A DNA stretch of 64,000 nt from Actinokineospora pegani (GCF_009745975.1 NZ_WHOL01000098.1:62001-126000); one strand, 5' to 3'; counted from the stretch's first letter, positions 29,776 to 38,800 are shown. Notes: a model not told the origin generated them from the sequence alone. Made by a program: numbers and translations.

Positions 29776-31506
29776 TCAGTGCCCCAGGTGCAGGTGGTCG
29801 TCCAGGTTGCCGAGGCCGCCGAGCAGGTCGGTCGTGCCGTGGACCACGTCGCCCAGCGGGCTGTCCGACAGCGCGCCGGACACGGTCTCCGGCAGCTTCT
29901 CCAGCTCGGTCAGCGGGTTGGCGACCGGCAGCTCCGGGAGCTCCGGGAGCGCGACGGGCAGGTCCACCGGCAGGTCGGTGGGCAGCTGCGGCAGGTCGGT
30001 GGGCAGCTCGGTCGGCAGCGCGCCCAGGTCCGGAACCTCCGGCAGCGCCGGGAGCACGGGCAGGGCCGGGACGGCGGGCAGGCCGTCGATGGTGTCGGCG
30101 ATGGTGCCCGCACCGGTGTCGACGGCGGCGGTGACCGGGGCGGTGGCGCCGGTCAGGAAGTCGCCGAGGCCCGCCGGGGCCGCCGCGGCGGCGGTGTCGA
30201 CGGTGTCGCCGATCAGCGCGCCACCGGTGGTGACGAAGTCGGCCACGGTGCCCGCGGACAGGTCGGCGCCGCGCAGGGCCTCACCGTCGAGCACGGTCCC
30301 CGGGTCGAGCGGCAGCGCGCCGAGGCCGTCCAGCGGCAGGCCGTCCAGGCCGGGCAGCTCCGGCGCGGTCAGCGCCGGGATGCCGAAGCCCTCGAGGCCC
30401 AGCTCGCCGACCGGGGTGGCGACGGTGGCGCCCGCGGCGAAGCCGTCCTCGTCCAGGACCAGGCCCGCGTCGACGCCGATGAGCTGCTCGACGCCCAGCG
30501 CGGCGCCCGCGTTCACGCCGTCCTCGAGGCCCAGCTCGGCGGCGGCGGAGGCCGACTCGGTCTCCAGGCCCAGGGAGGACTCGGTGACCTCGGTGCGCGC
30601 GTCGAGGTGCACCTGGTCGGTCTGCACGCCGGTGGAGGCGGCCAGGCCGTCGCGGTCCAGCGCCAGGTCGTAGCCGGCGTTGCCGTGGTCGGTGGCCAGG
30701 AAGGCGCCCGAGTACACGCCGTCGGTGGAGGCGTCGGCGCCCAGCTCGTAGGCGGCCAGGTCGCTCTCGCCGTGCGCGGAGACCTGCACGCCCTCAGCGG
30801 AGGCGGCGAAGGCGTTGCCCGCGGTGAAGTGCTCGGAGTCCAGGGCCAGCGAGCCCTCGACGCGGTCGAGGACGGAGCCCTCGACGCCCGCGTCCACGGT
30901 CGCCGCCTCGGAGTCCAGGCGCGCGTAGCCGGAGAAGTCGCCGTCGGTGCCGACGGCGGCGCCCGCCTCGCCCCGGAGGTGCTCGGTGTCGAAGGCGGTG
31001 TCGACGGACACGCCCTCGGCGGTGGCGTCCAGCCAGCCGGACGCGCCACCGTGCTCGGTGTCGACGTTGACCTCGCCGTAGAGGCCGTCCTCGGTGAGGA
31101 CGCCCTTGGCGGTCGCGGTGAACTCGTCGGTGGTCACACCGGCGGCGACGGCGGCAGCGCCCTCGGCGGCGTCGGCCACGGCCTGGAGCTGCACGATCGG
31201 GTCGCCGTTGGACAGCGCCAGCTCGAACGCCTGACCGCCGTCGCCGATCGGGGTGTAGTCGATCACCAGCGGGATGACGTCCTGCACGTCCTGGGCGGTG
31301 ATGTCACCGAGGCCCGCGCCGCTGAGGGCGGCGGCCGGGTCCTGGGCGAACGCCGAGCGGGCGGCGTCGTCGGAGAGCAGGTTGAGCACGAAGTCGTGCA
31401 GCGTCTGCTCCTCGGCGGCCTGCGGGGCCTGGGCCTGGGCGGCGTCCATGGCCTGGGGGGCCTGGGGGGCCTGCGCGGTCTGGTCCGGGGTGGACTGGAC
31501 AGACAA
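29776..31506 (-). CDS. IniB N-terminal-domain repeat protein
   Basis: 576 residues. After an Ala/Gln/Pro-rich lead comes the IniB-type domain (LHDFVLNLLSDDAARSAFAQDPAAALSGAGL, about 35-85). A long acidic region follows, with imperfect repeats of about 25-30 residues (GxYSGxxxLDTEH-type; DGVYSGAFLATDHGNAG). Last comes a Leu/Pro-rich tail (LPTELPTDLPQLPTDLPVDLP) ending in LGNLDDHLHLGH. No signal peptide or transmembrane helix. The start is TTG 31506 with GAGGAGA upstream. In mycobacteria IniB heads the iniBAC operon, induced by cell-wall inhibitors; its molecular role is unknown. A hairpin after the gene separates it from the dynamins. Confidence 0.85.
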   Translation of the reverse strand: MSVQSTPDQTAQAPQAPQAMDAAQAQAPQAAEEQTLHDFVLNLLSDDAARSAFAQDPAAALSGAGLGDITAQDVQDVIPLVIDYTPIGDGGQAFELALSNGDPIVQLQAVADAAEGAAAVAAGVTTDEFTATAKGVLTEDGLYGEVNVDTEHGGASGWLDATAEGVSVDTAFDTEHLRGEAGAAVGTDGDFSGYARLDSEAATVDAGVEGSVLDRVEGSLALDSEHFTAGNAFAASAEGVQVSAHGESDLAAYELGADASTDGVYSGAFLATDHGNAGYDLALDRDGLAASTGVQTDQVHLDARTEVTESSLGLETESASAAAELGLEDGVNAGAALGVEQLIGVDAGLVLDEDGFAAGATVATPVGELGLEGFGIPALTAPELPGLDGLPLDGLGALPLDPGTVLDGEALRGADLSAGTVADFVTTGGALIGDTVDTAAAAAPAGLGDFLTGATAPVTAAVDTGAGTIADTIDGLPAVPALPVLPALPEVPDLGALPTELPTDLPQLPTDLPVDLPVALPELPELPVANPLTELEKLPETVSGALSDSPLGDVVHGTTDLLGGLGNLDDHLHLGH

Positions 31507-31653
31507 GGGGGTTCTCCTCGGTGGATCTGGTGCTCAAAGCCTGGTGGCCCGAGGCCGGGGGCATCGACCCCGGGCTGACCACGATCAACCTAGGGACCGG
31601 GGGGACTCCCCCACATCGGGGAACACTCCCCGTGACACCCCGTACCTAGATCG

Positions 31654-31670
31654 GGTGATAAACGTTCACC
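31654..31670. promoter_or_regulatory. Palindromic operator candidate between iniB-like and Hsp70-like genes
   Basis: GGTGA-TAAACGT-TCACC, with inner AACGTT, lies in the 290-bp divergent promoter region, 148 bp from the iniB-like start and 127 bp from the Hsp70-like start. A likely site for the LuxR-type regulator encoded downstream. The rest of the gap holds no other gene. Confidence 0.5.
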
Positions 31671-31796
31671 TATTAGGGGATTAGGGGCTCGGAGATTGAC
31701 CACCCGGGGTTGACCCCCGTGGGGGCCGGACTGGTACGAACTAGCCCCCTGGCCCACCCCATCGGCCCAGCACCACCGCCACCGGATGGAGTCGCA

Positions 31797-33305
31797 TTGC
31801 CCTACGTGCTCGGGATCGACGTGGGCCGCTCGCGCGGTGTGGCGGCGGTCTGCAGGCGCACCCCGCACGGCCACACCCCGCCCGAGGTCGTCCCCGTCGA
31901 CGGCGGCGCCCCCTGGTTCCCGGCCGTGCTGTTCGTCGGTGGCGACGGCGACGTGGTCCTGGGCCGCGCCGCCCTGCGCCGCGCGGCCGCCGAGCCCGAC
32001 CGGCTGGCCAGGAACCCGCTGGACCGCGTCGGCGACGACGCCGCCGTGCTGCTGGGCGGCGAGCTCTACCCGGCCGAGACCCTGGTCGCCGCCATCGCCG
32101 CCTGGGTGGTCGACTCGGTCGCCGCCGTCGAGGGCGCCGACCCCGACCGGGTCGCGGTCACCCACCCCCCGGACTGGGGCCCGCACCGCCGCCGCCTCCT
32201 GCGCGAGGCCGTGGTGGAGGCCGGGCTGCCCAACCCGCTGCTCATCCCCACGGTCACCGCCGCCGCCGAGGCCCGCCACGACCACACCCCCGTGCCCACC
32301 GGCGCGGCCCTGGTGGTCGCACTGGCGGGCGGCTCCGCCCTGGAGACAGCGGTCCTGCACCGCACCCCCGGCGCGTTCGAGCTCACCGCCCACGCCACCC
32401 ACCCCCACCCCGGCGACGCCCTGGACGACCTGCTCGGGGACCTCCCGCCCGAAACCCGCACGGCGACGAAGGAACGCCTGTCGACCAGCGCCGAGGTCCA
32501 CCTGCCCCACCCCGACGGCGACGTCCGGGTGACCCGCCAGGCCTTCGAGGAACTGGCCCGCCCCGCCCTCGCCGCCATCGCCGCAACCATCCGCGCCACC
32601 CTCACCACCGTGCCCCCCGACGCCCTGGCTGGCGCCCTCCTGGCAGGAGGCACCGCCAACGTCCCCCTCCTGCGCACCCTCACCGCCTGCCCCACCGAGG
32701 ACAACCCCGCCGCCACCCCCGCCCTCGGCGCCGCCCTGGCCGCCCGCCCCCTCCCCCACGCCCCCACCCGGCCCCGCCGCCCCTTCCCCGGCAGCGACCC
32801 GCGCCTGCACCCAGCCACCCCCGCACACCCCGACGGCCCCGGCAGCGACCCGCGCCTGAAGCCGTTGCCCGCCACCAACACCCCAGGACCCCCCATCCCC
32901 GGCTCCCACCTGCTCCCCAGCTCCCTCGGCACCGACCCGCCCCCCGGCGCCACCCCGCACACCCCCGCCCAGCGCCCGGACGGCCTGGTCGTCCCGCACC
33001 GCGCTCTGCCCGACCACCTGGCCGCCGACCCGCTCCTGCTCACCCCGCACGTCCCCGCCCCACCACCCCGGGTGCAGCCCCCGCCACCCCCGGTGCCCGA
33101 CCCCCCGGTGCTGCCCACCACCCTCGACGAGCCCCCGCCGCCGCGCCCACCGGTCGAGATCAGCCCGCTCGTCCCACCCGTCAGCCGCTTCGCCCGCAAA
33201 CGCGACGCGCCGCCCGAACAGGCCGCGCGCAAACCCGCCGCCCGGCCGAACACCGCTCGCAAACCCCGGACGAAGAGCGAAGACCCAGCCGAGGAACCCC
33301 GTTGA
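31797..33305 (+). CDS. Hsp70-like protein with Pro-rich tail
   Basis: 502 residues. The N-terminal actin-like ATPase domain (about 1-330) has the phosphate-1 loop LGIDVGRSRGVAAV, VTHPPDWGPHRRRLL, TAAAEA, and the adenosine motif ALLAGGTANVPLL. The substrate-binding domain of DnaK is absent. Instead there is about 170 residues of Pro-rich low-complexity sequence with two GSDPRL(H/K)P repeats, and a basic end. TTG 31797 follows GGAG. The stop overlaps the next gene (TTGA), so it is coupled to the LuxR regulator. Hsp70-like proteins next to iniB/dynamin loci probably take part in the same envelope-stress system; role inferred. Confidence 0.85.
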   Translation: MPYVLGIDVGRSRGVAAVCRRTPHGHTPPEVVPVDGGAPWFPAVLFVGGDGDVVLGRAALRRAAAEPDRLARNPLDRVGDDAAVLLGGELYPAETLVAAIAAWVVDSVAAVEGADPDRVAVTHPPDWGPHRRRLLREAVVEAGLPNPLLIPTVTAAAEARHDHTPVPTGAALVVALAGGSALETAVLHRTPGAFELTAHATHPHPGDALDDLLGDLPPETRTATKERLSTSAEVHLPHPDGDVRVTRQAFEELARPALAAIAATIRATLTTVPPDALAGALLAGGTANVPLLRTLTACPTEDNPAATPALGAALAARPLPHAPTRPRRPFPGSDPRLHPATPAHPDGPGSDPRLKPLPATNTPGPPIPGSHLLPSSLGTDPPPGATPHTPAQRPDGLVVPHRALPDHLAADPLLLTPHVPAPPPRVQPPPPPVPDPPVLPTTLDEPPPPRPPVEISPLVPPVSRFARKRDAPPEQAARKPAARPNTARKPRTKSEDPAEEPR

Positions 33306-35659
33306 TCCCTGGACACCCGCTGCCCGCCGAGCTGATCCTCGACGACCCCACGCAGCGCCTGTGCGCGGCCATCACCAGCGGCGCGCTGTCCCCGGTGCGG
33401 CTGGCGGTCATCGCGCCCGGCGGCTGGGGCAAGAGCGCGCTGCTCGACCTGCTGGCCACCGCGCCGGACGCCCGCGCGCACCGGCCGGGCCGGGAGCTGA
33501 CCGGGCTGCTGCTCGTCGACGACGCGCACCTGGCGGGCGAGGCCGACCTGCGCGCGCTCACCGAGGCCGCCGCCGACCCCGGGGTGGGGCTGGTCGTGGC
33601 CGCCCGGCCCCGGCCCCGGCCCGCCGCGCTGACCGCCCTGCTGTCCCGGTTGCGCGGGCAGGTGGTGCTGCGCCCGTTCGACCGCGACCGGACGGCCCGC
33701 TGCCTGGCCGCGACCGCCGGGCGGGGCCTGCCCGACGCGGTGATCTCGTTGGCGCTGCGGCACACCGCGGGCATCCCCGGGCTGGTGCACCGGCTCGCGC
33801 CGCACCTGGGCGCGGACACCGAGGCCATCCCGGCCTCGGCGATCGAGGACTTCCGCTTCGACGTCGACCGGCTCGACCCGGACGTGACCGCGGTGCTCAT
33901 CGCCCTCGAGGCCGGGGTGGGCGGCGACCTGCTCGGCTGCCTGGTCGCCGAGCCCGCCGAGACCGTGGAGCGCGCCAGGGCCAGCGGCATGGTCGGCCCG
34001 GACGGGTCCGTCCCGCCGCTGGTGGCCACCGCGCTGCGCGACCTGGTGCCCGCCGACCAGCGCGCGGCCGTGCTGAGCGCGCTCGCCGACGAGCGGCTGC
34101 GCCGCGGCGGGGCCATGGTCGAGTTCGCCGACGCCCTGCTCAGGGCCGGGTCGTCCGGCGGGTCGGCGGCAGCGGTCTACGCGGCCGCCGCCGAGCAGGC
34201 CGACCCGGCGCACGCCGTGCGGCTGCACGAGGCGGCGGCCGACGCGGGCCACCCGGTCGACGAGGTGCGCCGGGCCGAGGCGGAGGCGCTGTCCGGGGCG
34301 CTGGACAGCGCCTTGCGCCGGGCGGACGCCGTCCTGGCCACCGACTGCCCGCGGCGCGGGGCGGCCGCGGCCGTGGCAGCCGCCGTGCTCGCCCACCGGG
34401 GACAGCTCGCCCGCAGCGCGGAACTGCACGACTACGCCGGGTCCGGCGCCTTCGCCGCCATCGGCCTGCTCGGCGTCGGCAGGCTCGCCGACGCGGAGAA
34501 GGCGTTGCGGCACAGCGGTTCCGGCGAGCCGACCACCCTGATGGCGGGCGCGATCAGCTCAGCGGCGGCAGGTATCCTGAGCTCGGTCAAGGGCGCCGAC
34601 CCGGCCGCGCTGTCCACTGTGGTCCGGGCAGCCGAGATGCTCGAGCCCCTGGGCCCGCAGTCCCTGCTGCCCGACAGCCCCGCCGCCCTCGGCGCCCTGC
34701 TCGCCCTGCACACCGGGGCCGCGCCCATCGCCGAGTCGCTGCTGGACCGGGCGGCGGCCGCGGGCATCGGCGGCGCGGTGCTCACCACCCGCCACCGCCT
34801 GCTGCGCTCCTGGTCGGCCATGCTGCGCGGGGAGGGCACCGCCCCCGGCATCGGCGCCGACCTGTCCCAGCGCGACTGGCTGTTCGCGGTCGCCCTCGCC
34901 GTCGGCGCCGCCCGCCGCGACAGCGACCTGGCCGCGCTGCGCGAGATCTGGGAGCAGGCGCAGGAAGCCGTCGTCCGCCACCCGGTCGACCTCTACGCGC
35001 TGCTGCCGCTCGGCGAGTTCGCCGTCGCCGCGGCCCGCCTCGGCGACCGCGAGCGCTTCGCCCCGCACCTGTCGCAGGCCTGGGCCCTGCTGTCCGACCT
35101 GGGCGATCCCCCCGCCTGGTCGGCCATGCTGCACTGGAACTGCCTGCACGCGGAGATCATCGCCGAACAGCCCACCGCCGCCCAGTCCCACGCCGACGCC
35201 CTCTCCGCCGCGGCGGCCACCAGCCCCTTCCACGCCACCCTCGCCGAGGCGGCCCACTGCTGGCGCCGCGTCCTGGAGGGCGCGGTGGACGCCGACCGAG
35301 TCGAGGCCGCCGCCCGCGGCCTGCACGCCGCGGGCCTGTGGTGGGACGGCGCCCGACTGGCGGGCCAAGCCGCCATCCGCACATCCGACCGCAAGGCCAT
35401 GGTCGCCCTCCTGGACCGCGCCCGGGTCCTGCAAAGCGCCCCCACCCCCGACGAGACCCGCGCGGGCGCCCGCCTCAGCGACCGCGAACTGCAAGTGGCC
35501 GCGCTCGTGGTGGAGGGACTGACCTACAAGCAGATCGGCGACCGCCTCTTCATCTCCGCGAAGACCGTGGAGCACCACATGGCCCGGATGCGCTCCCGCC
35601 TGGGAGCCACCAGCCGAGCCGACCTCTTGGCCCAACTCCGCACCATGGTCACCCGCTAG
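33302..35659 (+). CDS. Large ATP-binding LuxR-family regulator (IniR/MalT-like)
   Basis: 785 residues. N-terminal AAA-like ATPase: Walker A APGGWGKSALL at about 40-50, Walker B LLLVDDAHL, sensor VVAARPRP. A long helical, TPR-like middle follows (about 250-700). The C-terminal LuxR HTH is clear: LSDRELQVAALVVEGLTYKQIGDRLFISAKTVEHHMARMRSRLGA. TTG 33302 overlaps the stop of the Hsp70-like gene. This is the LAL/MalT layout. In Mycobacterium tuberculosis the iniBAC operon lies close to a similar regulator (IniR), so control of the divergent iniB-like operon is the natural inference. The gene end overlaps the convergent photolyase gene by 4 bp. Confidence 0.88.
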   Translation: MIPGHPLPAELILDDPTQRLCAAITSGALSPVRLAVIAPGGWGKSALLDLLATAPDARAHRPGRELTGLLLVDDAHLAGEADLRALTEAAADPGVGLVVAARPRPRPAALTALLSRLRGQVVLRPFDRDRTARCLAATAGRGLPDAVISLALRHTAGIPGLVHRLAPHLGADTEAIPASAIEDFRFDVDRLDPDVTAVLIALEAGVGGDLLGCLVAEPAETVERARASGMVGPDGSVPPLVATALRDLVPADQRAAVLSALADERLRRGGAMVEFADALLRAGSSGGSAAAVYAAAAEQADPAHAVRLHEAAADAGHPVDEVRRAEAEALSGALDSALRRADAVLATDCPRRGAAAAVAAAVLAHRGQLARSAELHDYAGSGAFAAIGLLGVGRLADAEKALRHSGSGEPTTLMAGAISSAAAGILSSVKGADPAALSTVVRAAEMLEPLGPQSLLPDSPAALGALLALHTGAAPIAESLLDRAAAAGIGGAVLTTRHRLLRSWSAMLRGEGTAPGIGADLSQRDWLFAVALAVGAARRDSDLAALREIWEQAQEAVVRHPVDLYALLPLGEFAVAAARLGDRERFAPHLSQAWALLSDLGDPPAWSAMLHWNCLHAEIIAEQPTAAQSHADALSAAAATSPFHATLAEAAHCWRRVLEGAVDADRVEAAARGLHAAGLWWDGARLAGQAAIRTSDRKAMVALLDRARVLQSAPTPDETRAGARLSDRELQVAALVVEGLTYKQIGDRLFISAKTVEHHMARMRSRLGATSRADLLAQLRTMVTR

Positions 35660-37110
35660 AACTGCTCCCGAGCGCTTTCCTGCCGCCACACCTGCTCACC
35701 GTCACTCAACTTCCGCGCGGCCGCCAAGGGTCGCGCCATCCGCCGGTTGCCCGCGAGGGTGTGGTTGTTCGTGTACAAGAACGCCCAGTAGCCCGCTGTG
35801 AAGGGACATGCGTCCTCGCCCAACCGGCTCTTGGGGTCGAAGACGCAGTCCCCGCAGTGGTCGCTCATCCGGTTGATGTAGGCCCCGCCTGCCGCATAGG
35901 GCTTCGTCGCCATGAGACCTCCGTCCGCGTGCTGGCTCATCCCGATCACGTTGACCGGCATCACCCACGGGAACCCGTCAACGAACGCGGTCGCGAACCA
36001 CCGCGTCAGCTCAGCGGGCTGAAACCCCCGCTGCAACGCGTGGTTCCCCAGCACCATCAGCCGTTGGATGTGATGCGTCCACCCCCGGTCGCGCACCCCC
36101 TCCATAGCCGTCCGTAGACACGCGGCCTGCACAGCCTCACCATCCAGATCCGCCCACCAGTCCGGAAGCCGTTGGTGCGCCCCCAAGTGGTTATGCCGCA
36201 GATACTCCGGCCCGAAGCGCCAATACAGGTGCCACACGTACTCCCGCCAGCCGAGGATCTGCCGCACGAACCCCTCAACGCTGTTCAGCGGGGCCTTGCC
36301 CTGTCGGTAGCGCTCCTCCGCTGCCTCAACCACCTCCAGGGGATCTAGCAACCCGAGGTTCAACGGCACAGACAGCAGCGAGTGCGCCATGGTCCAGTCC
36401 CCGCCCATCATGGCGTCCTCATAGGCGCCGAAGTCGGTCAGCCGTTCATCCAGGAAACGCCGCAACGCCCGGAGCGCCTCCTGCCGTGTGACCGCGAAGA
36501 GCCTGGGACCATCCCGCCCCACCAGGTCCAGCCCCAGCCCATCTATGTGCTCACGGACTTCTTCGTCCACCTTGCTCTCCCGTGGCCGATAGGCGCGCCC
36601 CACGCTGAGTCCGCCCGACGGAGGGGGCTCGCGGTTGTCCTCATCCAGGTTCCACCGGCCGCCCGTCGGCTCGACGCCGTCCATCAGAATCCCGAACCGA
36701 CGTCGCTGCTCCCGGTAGAAGTTCTCCATCAGGAACGACTCCCGACTGCCCGCCCACTCCGCGAAATCGGCCTTGGACAAGGCGAAACCCCGCGTCGGCA
36801 TGACCTGCTCGACCACACCGTCATGCTCGAGCCGCCGAACCAGGTCCTCGGCCGCGTGCGACCCCGGCTCGAAGACGGCGACCTTCTCCCCGAACTCCCG
36901 CAGCCCGTCCCGGTAGGTGTCGGCCACGATGTAGGAGCACCGATCGCCCAGCTCGGCGGCGAGGTGGCGCATCGCGGACAGCACGAGGTGCACCTTCTGC
37001 CGGTGGTACCGGTGGCGCCGCAACGCCGCTCGGGACTCGATCAGCACGACCGGCCGGTCCAGCCCCCTGGCGAACCCGACCTGGTCCCCGAACAGCCACA
37101 CGGCGGTCAT
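35656..37110 (-). CDS. Photolyase/cryptochrome-related protein, FeS-BCP (PhrB-like (6-4) photolyase) type
   Basis: 484 residues, full length for the family. N-terminal Rossmann-like antenna domain (AVWLFGDQV), then the FAD-binding helical domain with GWREYVWHLYW, MPVNVIGMSQHADGG and KPYAAGGAYINRMSDHC. The four cluster Cys are present: one in QAACLRTAM, two in HCGDCVFDP and one in EDACPF. They bind the [4Fe-4S] cluster typical of the prokaryotic (6-4) photolyase/CryB group. Repairs UV lesions using light. ATG 37110 is the first residue of the conserved part. Less GC-rich than its neighbours, with divergent codon use, which suggests transfer. Stand-alone. Confidence 0.9.
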   Translation of the reverse strand: MTAVWLFGDQVGFARGLDRPVVLIESRAALRRHRYHRQKVHLVLSAMRHLAAELGDRCSYIVADTYRDGLREFGEKVAVFEPGSHAAEDLVRRLEHDGVVEQVMPTRGFALSKADFAEWAGSRESFLMENFYREQRRRFGILMDGVEPTGGRWNLDEDNREPPPSGGLSVGRAYRPRESKVDEEVREHIDGLGLDLVGRDGPRLFAVTRQEALRALRRFLDERLTDFGAYEDAMMGGDWTMAHSLLSVPLNLGLLDPLEVVEAAEERYRQGKAPLNSVEGFVRQILGWREYVWHLYWRFGPEYLRHNHLGAHQRLPDWWADLDGEAVQAACLRTAMEGVRDRGWTHHIQRLMVLGNHALQRGFQPAELTRWFATAFVDGFPWVMPVNVIGMSQHADGGLMATKPYAAGGAYINRMSDHCGDCVFDPKSRLGEDACPFTAGYWAFLYTNNHTLAGNRRMARPLAAARKLSDGEQVWRQESAREQF

Positions 37111-37176
37111 GCCCCCACTGTCCCCCAGCGACCGCCGCACCGCCCGACGATCACAACCCCCTGCCGCGCAACCCTT

Positions 37177-38076
37177 TCAGCCCCTGTGGACAGATCCGCC
37201 CGGCTCTCGGCCGGACACGGCACCCTGATCAGGCCGCCACCCCGGCGGCCCGAGCACGAAGCCCACCCGGTCGCGCCAGGCCCTGGCCGAGCGCACGTCA
37301 CGCCAGATCGCCCCGTACTCGTGGAACTGGAGGCGCAGCACGTTGTAGGTGCCCACGGGCGTTGTCAGCCCGTAGGTGGGCCTGCGCCCCTCGGCGCGGA
37401 AGGTGCCGAAGAGCCGGTCCCACACGATGAGCACGCCCGCGTAGTTGCGGTCGAGGTACTCCGGATCGCTGCCGTGGTGCACGCGGTGGTGCGAGGGCGT
37501 GTTGAACACGAACTCGAACCACCGGGGCAGCCTGCCGACCTTCTCGGTGTGCACGAAGAACTGGTAGATGAGGTTGACCGAGAACGCCGCGTAGACGGTC
37601 CACGGCGAGAAACCGAGCAGCGGGAGGGGAATCCAGACCAGCACCTCGAACCACTGGTTCCACTTCTGGCGCAGCGCCGTGCCCAGGTTGAAGTACTCGC
37701 TCGAGTGGTGCGCCTGGTGGGCCGCCCACGCCAGCCGCACCCGGTGGGCGAACCGGTGGTACCAGTAGAAGAGGAAGTCCACACCGAGCAGCAGCAGCAC
37801 CCACGACCACCAGGTGTCGGCGGGCAGGTGCCACGGTGCCAAGTGGTCCCACAGCACGGTGTAGAGCAGCAGCGCGGCGGTGCGGAACACCAGGCCCACG
37901 ACCAGGCTGCCCAGCCCCGCCATGAGGCTCGCCCGGGTGTCGCGGCCGTGGTAGCCCTTGGCCTGCTCGTCGTCGAGGACCCGCAGGGCGACCAGCTCGA
38001 TACCGATGAACAGCGCGAACACCGGCAGCGCGTAGCCGACCGGATCGCCGAACTGGTGCCGCAGCGCTTCGAGCAC
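37177..38076 (-). CDS. Sterol-desaturase/fatty-acid-hydroxylase superfamily membrane enzyme
   Basis: 299 residues. Multi-helix membrane protein with the three di-iron His motifs HRFAH, HQAHH and HHRVHH in the order and spacing of the superfamily. Helices at the N-terminus (ALPVFALFIGIELVALRVL), at about 50-75, 88-105 and 145-165. It likely hydroxylates or desaturates a lipid; the substrate cannot be predicted. GTG 38076 follows GGAGG at 6 bases. It is divergent from a TetR gene across 80 bp containing a large palindrome, so it is probably repressed by that TetR. Confidence 0.9.
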   Translation of the reverse strand: MLEALRHQFGDPVGYALPVFALFIGIELVALRVLDDEQAKGYHGRDTRASLMAGLGSLVVGLVFRTAALLLYTVLWDHLAPWHLPADTWWSWVLLLLGVDFLFYWYHRFAHRVRLAWAAHQAHHSSEYFNLGTALRQKWNQWFEVLVWIPLPLLGFSPWTVYAAFSVNLIYQFFVHTEKVGRLPRWFEFVFNTPSHHRVHHGSDPEYLDRNYAGVLIVWDRLFGTFRAEGRRPTYGLTTPVGTYNVLRLQFHEYGAIWRDVRSARAWRDRVGFVLGPPGWRPDQGAVSGREPGGSVHRG

Positions 38077-38090
38077 GAGCCACCTCCAGT

Positions 38091-38126
38091 AATTGACCTC
38101 CGAGTAACTTACCTCGGAGTCAATTC
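38091..38126. promoter_or_regulatory. Palindromic TetR operator candidate
   Basis: A large inverted repeat: outer AATTGAC/GTCAATT and inner CTCCGAG (38098-38104) and CTCGGAG (38113-38119) around the 8-bp TAACTTAC. Centred between the divergent desaturase and TetR genes, so one dimer pair could control both. Confidence 0.7.
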
Positions 38127-38156
38127 ACTGCCCAGCCCACTCGATAAGCTGGTCGG

Positions 38157-38753
38157 ATGACCGCCAGCACCGGAACCAAGGGCGTCCCCCGCGCCGAACG
38201 GGAAACCCAGATCCTCGACGCCGCGGTCGCCGAGTTCGGGCGCAACGGCTACGCGGGGGCCTCGGTCAACACCGTCGCCGCGCTGGCAGGTATCTCCAAG
38301 CCGCTCGTCTACAGCTACTTCGGCTCCAAGGACGGCCTGTTCGTCGCCGCCCTGCACCGAGGCGCCGCGACCATCATCGCCAGCATCGAAGCCGCCCGGG
38401 ACAACAACGGCATGCGCCTCGCCTCGGAAACCCTCCGCGCCGTCTTCACCGCCCTGGCCCCCCGCCCCCACGACTGGACCCTCATCCACGACCTGACCCC
38501 ACCCCCCGGCAGCCCCGCCGCCCACACCGCCGCCACCTACCGCGCCAAACTCGCCGAGATGGCCACCGACGGCGTCTCAACCCTCCTGGCCGAACGAGGC
38601 AACACCAACCCCTTGGACGCCTCCGCCCTGGTCGACGTCTGGCTCAACGCCGTCACCGCCCTGGTCCGCTGGTGGCACGCCCACCCAGACCAATCCGCCA
38701 CAGACATGTCCACCCGCTGCGACCGCCTGATCCAAGCCCTGTTCCTCCCCTGA
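38157..38753 (+). CDS. TetR-family regulator, divergent to the desaturase
   Basis: 198 residues. N-terminal HTH: RETQILDAAVAEFGRNGYAGASVNTVAALAGISKPLVYSYFGSKDGLF. The C-terminal ligand domain is helical (LVDVWLNAVTALVRWWHAHP). ATG 38157 has only a weak ribosome site. The neighbouring palindrome at 38091-38126 is the likely operator. The ligand may be a lipid related to the desaturase substrate (inference). Confidence 0.9.
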   Translation: MTASTGTKGVPRAERETQILDAAVAEFGRNGYAGASVNTVAALAGISKPLVYSYFGSKDGLFVAALHRGAATIIASIEAARDNNGMRLASETLRAVFTALAPRPHDWTLIHDLTPPPGSPAAHTAATYRAKLAEMATDGVSTLLAERGNTNPLDASALVDVWLNAVTALVRWWHAHPDQSATDMSTRCDRLIQALFLP

Positions 38754-38800
38754 CCCCACCCCTCCCAGTCCCCCCACCCCCACCACGCCGCGCTCCCGGT

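Noticed and set aside
36382-38160. 592-codon plus-strand ORF opposite the photolyase and desaturase genes
   Set aside because: No recognisable motif, composition is that of antisense reading, and it would run through a clear divergent promoter.
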